Shown: positions 16,985 through 24,369, counted from the first letter of the stretch. The stretch: 64,000 nt of DNA from Sphingobacteriales bacterium (GCA_016219985.1 JACRJO010000032.1:310001-374000), one strand, 5' to 3'. Made by a program: numbers and translations. Notes: generated by a model not told the origin, from the letters alone.

Positions 16985-17128
16985 GAAAGTTGATTGATAC
17001 GGATGACCTGTCTTTACCTTCTCATCCAATGTCCATAACCGTCCAGAAAGTTTTTTCCAATACCCTTGAAAAACCGACCCGATTTTAATCGGGAGACACT
17101 TCGCCGGCAATCAACTTTCTCTTTTTTT
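16985..17128 (+). ncRNA. Predicted structured small RNA A (paralogue of RNA B)
   Basis: The predicted transcript is about 144 nt. Its 5' end (16984-16996, AGAAAGTTGATTG) pairs perfectly with its 3' end (17108-17120, CAATCAACTTTCT), directly followed by seven T, so the closing stem doubles as a terminator. Inside are a GGATGA/TCATCC hairpin (17001-17027) and a CCCGAT/ATCGGG hairpin (17078-17093). Between them is a C/U-rich block (17025-17070) with TCCAATGTCC, ACCGTCC and TTTCCAA. That block and the promoter are shared with RNA B at 23085. The closing stems differ in sequence between the copies but stay paired. No Rfam family is recognised; a 6S-like RNA is one alternative. Confidence 0.6.
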
Positions 17129-17231
17129 GAAATATGGTCCCGTTTTTACCGATCCAAACCTTTTGAAAAAAACCGAAACCTGAATGCCATTAAACCTGTC
17201 CTTTTGAAATCTTCCGCCGAAAAAAGTTTTT

Positions 17232-17251
17232 CCTTTTCATAACAGTAACAT
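17232..17251 (+). repeat. 20-nt sequence, exact inverted match at 23526-23545
   Basis: CCTTTTCATAACAGTAACAT here is the exact reverse complement of 23526-23545; the flanks are unrelated. It lies between RNA A and the next plus-strand terminator. It could be a regulator-binding site or an RNA-pairing segment. Confidence 0.6.
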
Positions 17252-17254
17252 CAG

Positions 17255-17283
17255 CCCCGGTCCTCATAACGCCGGGGTTTTTT
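17255..17283 (+). terminator. Plus-strand terminator with no upstream gene
   Basis: CCCCGG (17255-17260) and CCGGGG (17272-17277) form a stem followed by six T. The only transcript that could use it on this strand is RNA A read-through or a further short RNA, since no plus-strand coding gene precedes it. Confidence 0.65.
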
Positions 17284-17301
17284 ATGCCCCCATGGTTCCG
17301 G

Positions 17302-18045
17302 TCAGGCTTTTTGGGCAACGAGGTAAGCCCGGGGTTCACCTAACGTGAATTTCTTTCTTCCGGGAATGCTGTAAACTTCGGTCAGCCGGAGCCCGGCCTG
17401 TTGCAGAAAGGCATCCATTTCATTCAGGGAGTAGATATAATCAATCCCTTTTTTGGTTTCTGAAGCGCCATCTCCCCGGAGGGTAATGGTATCCACTTCA
17501 ATGCGGGTGGGTTGAAAATGCAGCTGGACGGATGACAGGAAGGTATATTCCCCGATCTTGCTCCAGCTGTTATTGAGGGGCTTGGTAAACTGGATTTCCG
17601 CAATGGACCAGCTGCTGACAAGCAGGTGCCCCCCGGGTTTCAGCCGGGCACTCACCGCAGCCAGCAGGGAGGCCATCTCTGTTGCATTAAAAAAATTCAG
17701 GCTGTTCCCCATGCAAAGGGCAAGGTCAAACTGATGATCTGTACTGAAGCCCAGCACATCCGAACAGATCACTTCCACGGGAAGCTCCTCGCCTTCGGCG
17801 GCCTGTATGATCTCATCCGTATAATCCCTGAGATTATCCACAGCCGTAACGGCAATTCCCTTCCGCCCCAGGGCCAGGGCATGCCGGCCATAGCCGCACA
17901 TCAGGTCCAGTACCCGGCTGCCGGGCTGCAGGCCAAAATGGGGGACCATAAAATCCACTTCCCTCACGGTCAGCTCCGCCGGGATCAGGGTTTTCCAGAT
18001 CTCTTTGTAATGGCCGTTGAAAAAATCGTCGTTGATATTACTCAT
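17302..18045 (-). CDS. Class I SAM-dependent methyltransferase
   Basis: A 247-residue Rossmann-fold methyltransferase. Motif I is RVLDLMCGYGRHALALGRKG, the acidic residue of motif II lies in TAVDNLRDYTDE, and VICSDVLGF and FDLALCMGNSLNFF correspond to later SAM-binding motifs. The C-terminal part has YSLNEMDAFLQQAGLRLTEVY. The substrate is unknown; it resembles small-molecule methyltransferases more than rRNA or protein enzymes. It lies 53 bp downstream of response regulator 2 on the same strand, so cotranscription is possible. Confidence 0.85.
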   Translation of the reverse strand: MSNINDDFFNGHYKEIWKTLIPAELTVREVDFMVPHFGLQPGSRVLDLMCGYGRHALALGRKGIAVTAVDNLRDYTDEIIQAAEGEELPVEVICSDVLGFSTDHQFDLALCMGNSLNFFNATEMASLLAAVSARLKPGGHLLVSSWSIAEIQFTKPLNNSWSKIGEYTFLSSVQLHFQPTRIEVDTITLRGDGASETKKGIDYIYSLNEMDAFLQQAGLRLTEVYSIPGRKKFTLGEPRAYLVAQKA

Positions 18046-18098
18046 GATGAATGTAAAATCCGGCAGGGTTCAATAAAACGGGATCAACCCGGTAGCAT

Positions 18099-18755
18099 TT
18101 ATTCCAGTAATTTATTCCGGGTGGCATACATGACCAGCCCGGCAATGGTCTTGGCTCCCACTTTCTGTTTCATATTCTGCCGGATCGTTTCAATAGTGCG
18201 GGGACTCAGGAATACTTCTTTGGATATTTCTTCCGTAGTCTTATCGTCGGCAATCAGTTTCAGGATGCGCAGTTCCTTTTCGGATAACTTGACCGGGTTG
18301 GGATAAAACTGGCGGACCGTCTTCTTATGCTGCAGTTTCAGTAATACGGCTTTATTCACCAGTTCGTTGAAGTAGAAGTCATCATTCATGCAGGTCAGGA
18401 TGGCCTGGTATATCTCCTCGGGGTCCGTGGTCTTGGTCAGGTAGGCATTGGCCCCCATTTCCATCATCCGGGTGATCATTTCCTGGTCATCATACATGGT
18501 CAGCACAATGATCTTGATGTTCTCGTATTCTTTCCGGATCATGCCGATGGCATTGATACCGTCCACATGGGGCATACGGATATCCATCAGGATCACATCC
18601 GGCTGCTTGAGCACCAGTTTGTGCATCAGGTCCTTGCCGTCCTCGGCTTCCCAGATGATTTTCAGGTAATCTTTTTCCCTTAACGCCATTCGTATCCCGT
18701 CGCGGAATATCTTATGGTCATCGGCGATCGCCACTTTGATTTGCTGAGCCGTCAT
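18099..18755 (-). CDS. NarL/LuxR-type response regulator 2
   Basis: A 218-residue regulator. The receiver has ADDHKIF, phospho-acceptor Asp58 in VILMDIRMP, Thr in IVLTMYDD and Lys in YLTKTTD. The LuxR domain has LSEKELRILKLIADDKTTEEI and LSPRTIETIRQNM. It closely resembles regulators 1 and 4 in layout, including the FYFNELVNKAVLLKL linker, suggesting expansion by duplication. No kinase gene is adjacent on its strand. The methyltransferase gene follows 53 bp downstream. Confidence 0.94.
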   Translation of the reverse strand: MTAQQIKVAIADDHKIFRDGIRMALREKDYLKIIWEAEDGKDLMHKLVLKQPDVILMDIRMPHVDGINAIGMIRKEYENIKIIVLTMYDDQEMITRMMEMGANAYLTKTTDPEEIYQAILTCMNDDFYFNELVNKAVLLKLQHKKTVRQFYPNPVKLSEKELRILKLIADDKTTEEISKEVFLSPRTIETIRQNMKQKVGAKTIAGLVMYATRNKLLE

Positions 18756-18929
18756 GAGGTATTGGTTTGAAATTTTTCTGAATGGATACCGACACGAGTA
18801 AAACTACGCAAATTTTAGTAGAAACCGCAAAATGGGGAAATTTCTTTTGGGAAGTTTCCGGGGTAAAAAAAGGCCACAAAAATAGTTGACTTCATTCCCG
18901 GCCAGGTACTGAATCCCTGCCCCTGTTAT

Positions 18930-19709
18930 TTATCCCTGCCTGGTCTTCGGGTGACGAAAATAATACAGGGCGAAACCGATCAGCGGACTATACAACAGGC
19001 AAAACAGGAGTATGGATAAAATATCTTCCCCCACAGTAGAAGGAAGGATATTTTCTGCAACAGCAGGTTCAGGGATGGCGAATTTTTTCATGGCTGCCGG
19101 GAGATTCACCATGCAGTGAAGCATACAACATACCAGGATATTGCCGGAGATCATATTCACTGAACCCAGCAGCAATCCCATAAAAAAAGCAAAGATCATC
19201 TGGGTAACCATCGTTGCCCAATCCCCGTGGGAAAAAATATTCAGGGCATGCAGCAGTGAAAACAGGATACTGGCAGAGAGAATGCTTTGCCCCGGGGTAT
19301 AGCCTCTCTTTATGAACCAGGATTGAAAGACACCCCTGAAGATGATCTCTTCAGCGGCGGTCTTAATAAAAACGGTTATTAAAATAAACAGGAAAAAACC
19401 AATACCAACCTCAGCCTTTTGAAAAGAGCCCCGGGTCAGTACCAAATAACCAAGGAATAATAAAGTAACCGGCAGCAGCGCTTTCGGATTCCGGACCGCC
19501 AGGATATGCAGGTAATTTTGTTTTTTCAGTCCCAGACGGGCGATCAATCCCATGCCGAATACAAGGATCAATATGCCGTTGAGCAGCCTTTTCAGCAGGA
19601 GACCGGTTTCTTCTGTCTCCCCGGGGAATAAATCCTGGAAGGGGATCTTGACCAGCGCCGCAAAGACAGCGATGACCCCGGTTAGAAATAGCCAGTGTGT
19701 TGGTTTCAT
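18930..19709 (-). CDS. CPBP family intramembrane metalloprotease
   Basis: A 259-residue multi-pass membrane protein with about seven hydrophobic helices. The CPBP/CAAX-protease motifs are present: the glutamate pair with arginine in AAEEIIFRGVFQSW (EExxxR), the first histidine in FSLLHALNIF, and a later histidine in CMLHCMVNLP. These intramembrane proteases process prenylated proteins, anti-sigma factors or peptides, and some act in bacteriocin maturation or immunity. It lies 64 bp downstream of a gene for a secreted cysteine-rich protein on the same strand. A substrate-protease link is possible but only inferred from context. Confidence 0.85.
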   Translation of the reverse strand: MKPTHWLFLTGVIAVFAALVKIPFQDLFPGETEETGLLLKRLLNGILILVFGMGLIARLGLKKQNYLHILAVRNPKALLPVTLLFLGYLVLTRGSFQKAEVGIGFFLFILITVFIKTAAEEIIFRGVFQSWFIKRGYTPGQSILSASILFSLLHALNIFSHGDWATMVTQMIFAFFMGLLLGSVNMISGNILVCCMLHCMVNLPAAMKKFAIPEPAVAENILPSTVGEDILSILLFCLLYSPLIGFALYYFRHPKTRQG

Positions 19710-19773
19710 TCCGTGTATTTAAGAAATAAGGTTTCCGGCAAGGTCCCGTGCTGACCGGAAACCCTTATTAAAA

Positions 19774-20313
19774 TTACCATTCCACTTCCACTTCACAATA
19801 CTCAACGGCAATACAGCTCCAGCCAAACCAGATACAGGCATTACAGGTAAAGGTCTGACAGGGGCAACCGCATTTTGAGAATCTGCACTTGATCTTAATT
19901 TTAAAATCATTCATGACTTCCTTCAGCTTTTCATCCTGTTTGAAGGACTGGTCAACTATGACTTTATCGGTCACGGGCACACTGACCCCCACCGGGTTGT
20001 TCGCCTGCTTTTCCGTGATCTCGTATTTCTCCACCGATGTGTAGATCCCGTCACCGGCTACCAGGTCATAATGCTGCCCGTCGTCCGCTACGGTCACTCC
20101 CTTTATTCCAAAACCAGGCGGCAGTTTATAGGTCGCGGAGAAATTGACCAGTTTTATTTCCTTCACATAGGTTTTGGCATCCAGGTTCCGGGTAAAGGTT
20201 CCGTTCATGGCGACATTTTCCCGGAACCCGGTAAAATCGGGATCCTTTGTATCCTGCGCATAGGAAAAAACGGTTAACAAAAGAGCTCCCAATAAGAAAA
20301 GACATTTTTTCAT
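19774..20313 (-). CDS. Secreted protein with choice-of-anchor-X-like region and cysteine-rich C-terminus
   Basis: A 179-residue protein with the signal peptide MKKCLFLLGALLLTVFSYAQ. The middle contains VTVADDGQHYDLVAGDGIYT, the acidic DDG...GDGIYT pattern seen in choice-of-anchor X domains. The last 40 residues pack eight cysteines (CRFSKCGCPC, FTCNACIWFGW, SCIAVEYCEV), a density unlike the rest of the protein, and end VEVEW. The cysteines may form disulfides or bind metal. I do not recognise a family for the tail. It precedes the CPBP protease gene by 64 bp. It could be a secreted peptide-like factor or an ordinary surface protein. Confidence 0.65.
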   Translation of the reverse strand: MKKCLFLLGALLLTVFSYAQDTKDPDFTGFRENVAMNGTFTRNLDAKTYVKEIKLVNFSATYKLPPGFGIKGVTVADDGQHYDLVAGDGIYTSVEKYEITEKQANNPVGVSVPVTDKVIVDQSFKQDEKLKEVMNDFKIKIKCRFSKCGCPCQTFTCNACIWFGWSCIAVEYCEVEVEW

Positions 20314-20624
20314 GGCTTAAGTTTTATATTGATGCCTACTCTGGTACCGGTTTTCGGCTTCCCCGGGCAAGGGCCCTCGCGGTACCAAAACTATCCCCGG
20401 TCCCAGTGTATAACCATGAGAGAATCACCGGGAAATAAAGGAACTTTCCTGAATTTTTCCTGGTTCTCAATAATAGGACAGCAATACATTTTACACCCTG
20501 GAAAAATCAGTTTTTCAAAATTCTGGTTGTTTTGACGAAAATGGAGGGGAAAAAAACGGGGAAAAACGGGAAAAAACTAGGCAAACAATTATGAATTAAA
20601 ACTGCCGATTAGATATTTTTAATA
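20314..20624. other. Divergent intergenic region
   Basis: It separates the divergent cysteine-rich gene and the membrane sensor gene. It holds A-tract repeats near 20547-20577, where GGGGAAAAA-like units occur three times at 10-12-nt spacing, and then turns AT-rich towards 20625. No frame here looks coding. Confidence 0.5.
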
Positions 20625-21356
20625 ATGCAAAATATGCTAATAAAAGTATTCTTCAATCCACATCACTTTAGAGACTATCTGGAGCTACTCATGATAACAA
20701 TGCTGATTGTGACATTATTTTTTTTACTCCGAAATTTCAAAAAAAATTTACTAACTTTTTCATTTATTTCTTACACCATCTCAGGCATTAATATATTCTC
20801 ACTTGGAAAGCTAGAATTTATTTCTATTTATCTTTCCAGCCCCACGGGGAAGAGGACAATTTTTGAATTAGGGAATTGCTTCTTCAGTACAAGTGAGCTA
20901 TTTGCATTTAATATTTTTTTTAATATTATACTAACTTCTCGTAGGCAAAAACAACTTCTACATTTTTTTTCGATTATATATTACACAGCACTTTTCATCT
21001 TTCTTTTTTCCCTATGTACAACAAACTTAACAACGGCACGGATTACAGCCTTATCTGTTTATATCAATATTATTGAGTTTCTAACCCTCTTCATGGGCTG
21101 TCTATTCTTTTTCTATTCTACAATGAAAAAACCGATAAATGCACCACCAATAAACAACCATACTCTGAGAATAGTTAGTTTCTTATTCATTTATATATCA
21201 TTATCCCTGCCATTCCTAATTATATCGGAAACTTTAAGGTTTAGAAATTATCATCTTTATAATACAATGTATTCAGCTCACTATTTAGCAATCCTGCTTG
21301 TTTTCACTTCGATATTCCTCACCTTGAAATCACAAAAAAGTTTATTACCATTATGA
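20625..21356 (+). CDS. AT-rich multi-pass membrane protein, putative sensor of module 1
   Basis: A 243-residue protein with about seven hydrophobic helices (for example LLMITMLIVTLFFLL, IIYYTALFIFLFSL, FLTLFMGCLFFFYS, IVSFLFIYISLSLPFL, LAILLVFTSIFLTL). No soluble domain or known motif is visible. Base composition is strikingly AT-rich compared with neighbouring genes, even beyond what a membrane protein requires. Its last 4 bp overlap the start of the histidine kinase gene, showing translational coupling. It probably senses a signal in or at the membrane and passes it to the kinase. The layout is repeated by 23645-24343. Family unknown. Confidence 0.7.
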   Translation: MQNMLIKVFFNPHHFRDYLELLMITMLIVTLFFLLRNFKKNLLTFSFISYTISGINIFSLGKLEFISIYLSSPTGKRTIFELGNCFFSTSELFAFNIFFNIILTSRRQKQLLHFFSIIYYTALFIFLFSLCTTNLTTARITALSVYINIIEFLTLFMGCLFFFYSTMKKPINAPPINNHTLRIVSFLFIYISLSLPFLIISETLRFRNYHLYNTMYSAHYLAILLVFTSIFLTLKSQKSLLPL

Positions 21357-22117
21357 GTGAATTTTTAATTGCCGCAACATTACTTATTTTACTAATGGCC
21401 AGTTTTATCCTTTTTATGGTATATAATTATCAAAAAAGGCAAATGGTATTTCATGCATCTTTCAAAAAAGTGCAAGATGATTATGAAAAAAACCTAATCC
21501 AGACTCAGCTTGAAATTCAGGAGCAAACATTTCAGCATATCTCACGAGAAATACATGACAATATCAGTTTATCTTTAACCCTCGCCAAACTTCAGCTCAA
21601 TACCTTCGACTGGAATGATCAGGAGCGATCAGGGCTGAAACTGGAATCATCGATCAGCCTGATAGGCACATCCATTGCCGAACTCAGTGATATTTCCAAG
21701 GGCCTGAATGCGGATATTATCGTGCAGAACGGTTTGCTGAAAGCGATCGAGGACGAACTGGAAAGGATCCGGCAAACCGGGCTTTTTAAGATCGGGTATG
21801 AACTGACCGGTACCCCCGTTTATATGGACAGCCAGCGGGAACTGATCGTTTTCCGGATCATCCAGGAAGCCCTCAATAATGTGATCAAACATGCCGGGGC
21901 CAAAGAAGTACTATTGAGCCTGGATTTCAGTTCGTCGCGCCTGGAGATCAGGATCCACGACAATGGCCGGGGCTTTGACCCGGAACGGCTCCGCGGCAAC
22001 GGGCATGCGGGGCTAAAAAATATGGAGACCCGGGCCAAAATACTGAACGGGGAGATGCAGATCAGCAGCAACCCCAATGCCGGCACCTGCCTTATTTTTA
22101 CAATACCCATTGAATAA
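21353..22117 (+). CDS. Short sensor histidine kinase, module 1
   Basis: A 254-residue NarX/DesK-type (HisKA_3) kinase. One N-terminal membrane helix (about 4-24) precedes a coiled linker, then the H-box with His68 in ISREIHDNISLSLTLAKLQL. The HATPase_c domain shows the N-box EALNNVIKHAGAKEV, G1 HDNGRGFDPE and GLKNMETRAK. No periplasmic sensor domain is present, so sensing is presumably done by the coupled membrane protein upstream. The first 200 nt or so are AT-rich like the upstream gene. From about 21,600 composition shifts abruptly to the local norm, hinting at a mosaic gene. The regulator gene follows after 6 bp. Confidence 0.92.
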   Translation: MSEFLIAATLLILLMASFILFMVYNYQKRQMVFHASFKKVQDDYEKNLIQTQLEIQEQTFQHISREIHDNISLSLTLAKLQLNTFDWNDQERSGLKLESSISLIGTSIAELSDISKGLNADIIVQNGLLKAIEDELERIRQTGLFKIGYELTGTPVYMDSQRELIVFRIIQEALNNVIKHAGAKEVLLSLDFSSSRLEIRIHDNGRGFDPERLRGNGHAGLKNMETRAKILNGEMQISSNPNAGTCLIFTIPIE

Positions 22118-22123
22118 AAAATA

Positions 22124-22786
22124 ATGAAAGAGACCCATCCCTTAAAAATTGCCATGGCCGACGATCACGTCCTGCTCCGGAATGCCCTGGCCTCCCTGAT
22201 CGACAGTTTTGAGGACTGCCAGGTGATCCTCCAGTCCGGTAACGGGAAAGAATTAACCGGCCAGATCGAAAAAGGCGTGGTCCCGGACATCGTGATTCTG
22301 GACCTGAATATGCCCGAAATGGATGGCTTTGAAACAGCAGCCTGGCTGCAGCGGTATTACCCGCAGGTGGCCGTCCTGATGCTGACCATGTATGATTCCG
22401 AATTGTCCCTGATCCGCTTATTGCAGGCAGGAGTAAAGGGTTTTCTGAAAAAGGATATCCATCCCGCAGAGCTGAAATTCGCGATCCAGTCGGTGGTCCG
22501 GAACGGGTATTATTACTCCAACCATACGACCGGCAAACTGGTCAATCTTTTCCGCCAGCATTCCGACGGCAATAACCTGCTCCAGCGTTCCCTGCTTTCT
22601 GACCAGGAAATCCGGTTCCTGAAACTGGCCTGCAGCGATATGACCTACAAAGAGATCGCCCAGCGAATGGGACTGAACCCCCGGTCCGTGGATACCCTGC
22701 GGGACCAGCTCTTTGTGAAGCTCGATGTGAAAAGCCGGGTGGGCCTGGCCCTGGTGGCGGTCCGGCACGGGGTGGTGACGATTTAG
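22124..22786 (+). CDS. NarL/LuxR-type response regulator 3, module 1
   Basis: A 220-residue regulator, the probable partner of the kinase encoded 6 bp upstream. The receiver has MADDHVLLRN, phospho-acceptor Asp60 in IVILDLNMPE, Thr in LMLTMYDSE and Lys in FLKKDIHP. The LuxR domain has LSDQEIRFLKLACSDMTYKEIAQ and LNPRSVDTLRDQLFVKL. It is more diverged than the other three regulators in the window. It ends at a repeat-bearing gap that carries small RNA B. Confidence 0.94.
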   Translation: MKETHPLKIAMADDHVLLRNALASLIDSFEDCQVILQSGNGKELTGQIEKGVVPDIVILDLNMPEMDGFETAAWLQRYYPQVAVLMLTMYDSELSLIRLLQAGVKGFLKKDIHPAELKFAIQSVVRNGYYYSNHTTGKLVNLFRQHSDGNNLLQRSLLSDQEIRFLKLACSDMTYKEIAQRMGLNPRSVDTLRDQLFVKLDVKSRVGLALVAVRHGVVTI

Positions 22787-22802
22787 GCCATCGATTATCA
22801 GG

Positions 22803-22892
22803 TGAGCTGCGAGCTTTGAGCTACGAGTTGCGAGCCCGCCTTCGCTGTCGCTGCGGCGAGGCAAGCCGCGAGACCGATTCGGTGGCTGACAC
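22803..22892. repeat. AGCTC-family repeat with embedded GC-rich segment
   Basis: GAGCTGCGAGCTTTGAGCTA-type units are followed by a GCCCGCCTTCGC...GCGGCGAGGC segment. That segment resembles the reverse complement of the CCTGCCT hairpin family. The tail GAGACCGATT...GTGGCTGAC matches the tail of the copies at 37484 and 48280. Confidence 0.7.
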
Positions 22893-23049
22893 CAGGCCTC
22901 CCTGAATGGGTATAAAACCGGTCCATAGGGGCTCAGATCCGGGAAAAACGTAGATTCCCGGCTTTAGGTGGGTATATTTTCAGTCAACGCCCGGAGAATT
23001 ACGACTGACCCCGTAAATACCGAAGGGATTAAATTCCGGGGTAACCCTC

Positions 23050-23080
23050 TTGTGCACATGGCTATGTGGATATACTTTTG
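23050..23080 (+). promoter_or_regulatory. Promoter of predicted small RNA B
   Basis: TTG (23050-23052), a 20-bp spacer and TACTTTTG (23073-23080). The spacing and -7 region are the same as for RNA A. The spacer again carries CACAT-nnnn-ATGTG. The transcript start is predicted at the 5' base of the closing stem. Confidence 0.7.
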
Positions 23081-23084
23081 ATCC

Positions 23085-23206
23085 AGTTGATTGACAGAAG
23101 ATGGAGCCCCTATTTTTCGTCCAATGTCCTTAGAGACCGTCCTGAATGAAATTTCCAAATCCTTTGAATGCCATGCGAAGTCCAATGTCAATCAACTCCT
23201 TTTTTT
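23085..23206 (+). ncRNA. Predicted structured small RNA B (paralogue of RNA A)
   Basis: The predicted transcript is about 122 nt. The 5' AGTTGATTGACA (23085-23096) pairs perfectly with TGTCAATCAACT (23186-23197), followed by a T7 tract. The block 23120-23168 aligns with 17025-17070 of RNA A through TCCAATGTCC, ACCGTCC, GAA, TTTCCAA and TTGAA, with one 3-nt insertion. The second hairpin of RNA A is absent. The RNA lies between the two membrane sensor-kinase-regulator modules, in the same direction as both. A base-pairing or protein-binding regulator is plausible; targets are unknown. Confidence 0.6.
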
Positions 23207-23525
23207 GGATCCTGTGATCGGCGCCCCGCCTTGGCAGGAATTAATCCCCGGTCTGCCCTTTTCAAACACCCCAGTTTATCCACAGCTGTTGATAACCGGA
23301 AAATTCCCCGGTAAATTTCCCATATTTACAACCGTAAAATTACTAATTTTACTTAGTGATTATACCATATTTTTTCTCGGAAACATACGTTCCGGATCGG
23401 CCAAAAGCCTTGCCCACAGCGCCTTTTAGTCAATTTTAGGGGTTTTCACCCCATTTGTACAGGATTGTATGGCAGCCCGGGTATTACAATATTTGGTGGT
23501 CAATCTATTAGAGGAAAGGCTTAAA

Positions 23526-23545
23526 ATGTTACTGTTATGAAAAGG
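23526..23545 (-). repeat. 20-nt sequence, exact inverted match of 17232-17251
   Basis: It lies about 100 bp upstream of the second membrane sensor gene, where an operator could sit. On the plus strand it contains GTTACTGTTATG. Confidence 0.6.
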
Positions 23546-23644
23546 TATGTACAAGAGAGTGTAGATGTTTTCGCATGGGAAGAATAACATTTGTTTTCTC
23601 ACTTAGCGAAAAGGAATCATTATTTTTAAAAAGTTTTTCTATTT

Positions 23645-24343
23645 TTGGACAAAATCCAAATTATAGAAAAGCTTTTTAAGTATATACTGGAATATTCCTA
23701 TCTGCTTTTGCCGATTTCACTACTATTAAGTAAGCAAAAGAAATATACCTTTTTTTGGATACTATCATCATCCGGTATATTGATCTATATATTTTTGCAT
23801 TTTTTCTACTCATTCCCAATTAGTTTCAGAAGAATTCAGCTCACAACTTTTACCCTGCTTGAATATTCTCTGTTTGCCTACATTTTTTGGTATTTTACCA
23901 ATAATAAGAGTTCAAGAAATCTAATTCTTTTTTTATCTATATTATTCACTTCATTTCAAGTAATTTTTTTTATTGCAGGGTCAAAAATAATAAAGTTAGA
24001 TTCTGTACCAATTGCCATTGAAACATTTCTTATATTCTTCTATATCATTCTCTATTTTCGGCAATTCTTCAAGAATAATATAAACAAAAATGTTTACGAG
24101 TACCCTAGCTTCTGGATTGTTGTAGGAATACTATTTTATTTAGGTACTGGGTTTTTCTTTAATTTATTAGTTAATCACGTTACTGAAGAGCAGTTTCATA
24201 ATTATTGGCATTACACTTTCATCCCTGAGATAATAAAGAACTTAATTTTTGCATCAGTTATATTGGGGTTCCCTTCATATATGAATGAATATACTAACCC
24301 GAAAATAAAGGGCTCAGATATCCCTAACTTGGATATGATATAA
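23645..24343 (+). CDS. AT-rich multi-pass membrane protein, putative sensor of module 2
   Basis: A 232-residue protein with about seven hydrophobic helices (YSYLLLPISLLL, SGILIYIFLHFFYSF, LLEYSLFAYIFWYF, NLILFLSILFTSFQVIFF, TFLIFFYIILYF, FWIVVGILFYLGTGFFF, LIFASVILGF). It has the same size and topology as the module 1 membrane protein, with little visible sequence identity. No ATG is near the 5' end. A TTG at 23645, five codons after the last in-frame stop, gives the full first helix and is the likely start. Composition is markedly AT-rich. The kinase gene starts 26 bp downstream. Family unknown. Confidence 0.65.
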   Translation: MDKIQIIEKLFKYILEYSYLLLPISLLLSKQKKYTFFWILSSSGILIYIFLHFFYSFPISFRRIQLTTFTLLEYSLFAYIFWYFTNNKSSRNLILFLSILFTSFQVIFFIAGSKIIKLDSVPIAIETFLIFFYIILYFRQFFKNNINKNVYEYPSFWIVVGILFYLGTGFFFNLLVNHVTEEQFHNYWHYTFIPEIIKNLIFASVILGFPSYMNEYTNPKIKGSDIPNLDMI

Positions 24344-24369
24344 ACACCTACCACTACTAACCCACCATT

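Larger units (their letters stand above)
16730..17301. other. Long non-coding region with small RNA A
   Basis: This 572-bp gap holds, in order, an AT-rich leader of response regulator 1, the promoter and body of predicted RNA A, a 20-nt sequence repeated inverted at 23526, and a plus-strand terminator. The short frame at 16825-17088 overlaps the RNA and has no protein-like features. Confidence 0.7.
22787..23644. other. Long non-coding region between the two sensor modules
   Basis: This 858-bp gap contains an AGCTC-family repeat (22803-22892), the promoter and body of small RNA B (23050-23206), a GGGG/CCCC mini-hairpin near 23438 and the 20-nt inverted match to 17232 at 23526-23545. It ends in an AT-rich leader. 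The short frames here overlap the RNA and repeats and are not convincing genes. Confidence 0.7.

Noticed and set aside
16825..17088. 87-residue open frame in the gap upstream of response regulator 1
   Set aside because: It overlaps the predicted small RNA A and its promoter, shows no protein-like pattern, and its homologous region near RNA B is not open in the same way.
16985..17128. Assignment of the small RNAs as 6S RNA
   Set aside because: They are short (about 122-144 nt), occur in two copies, and I cannot draw the long interrupted duplex with a central bubble that defines 6S RNA. Left as an alternative only.
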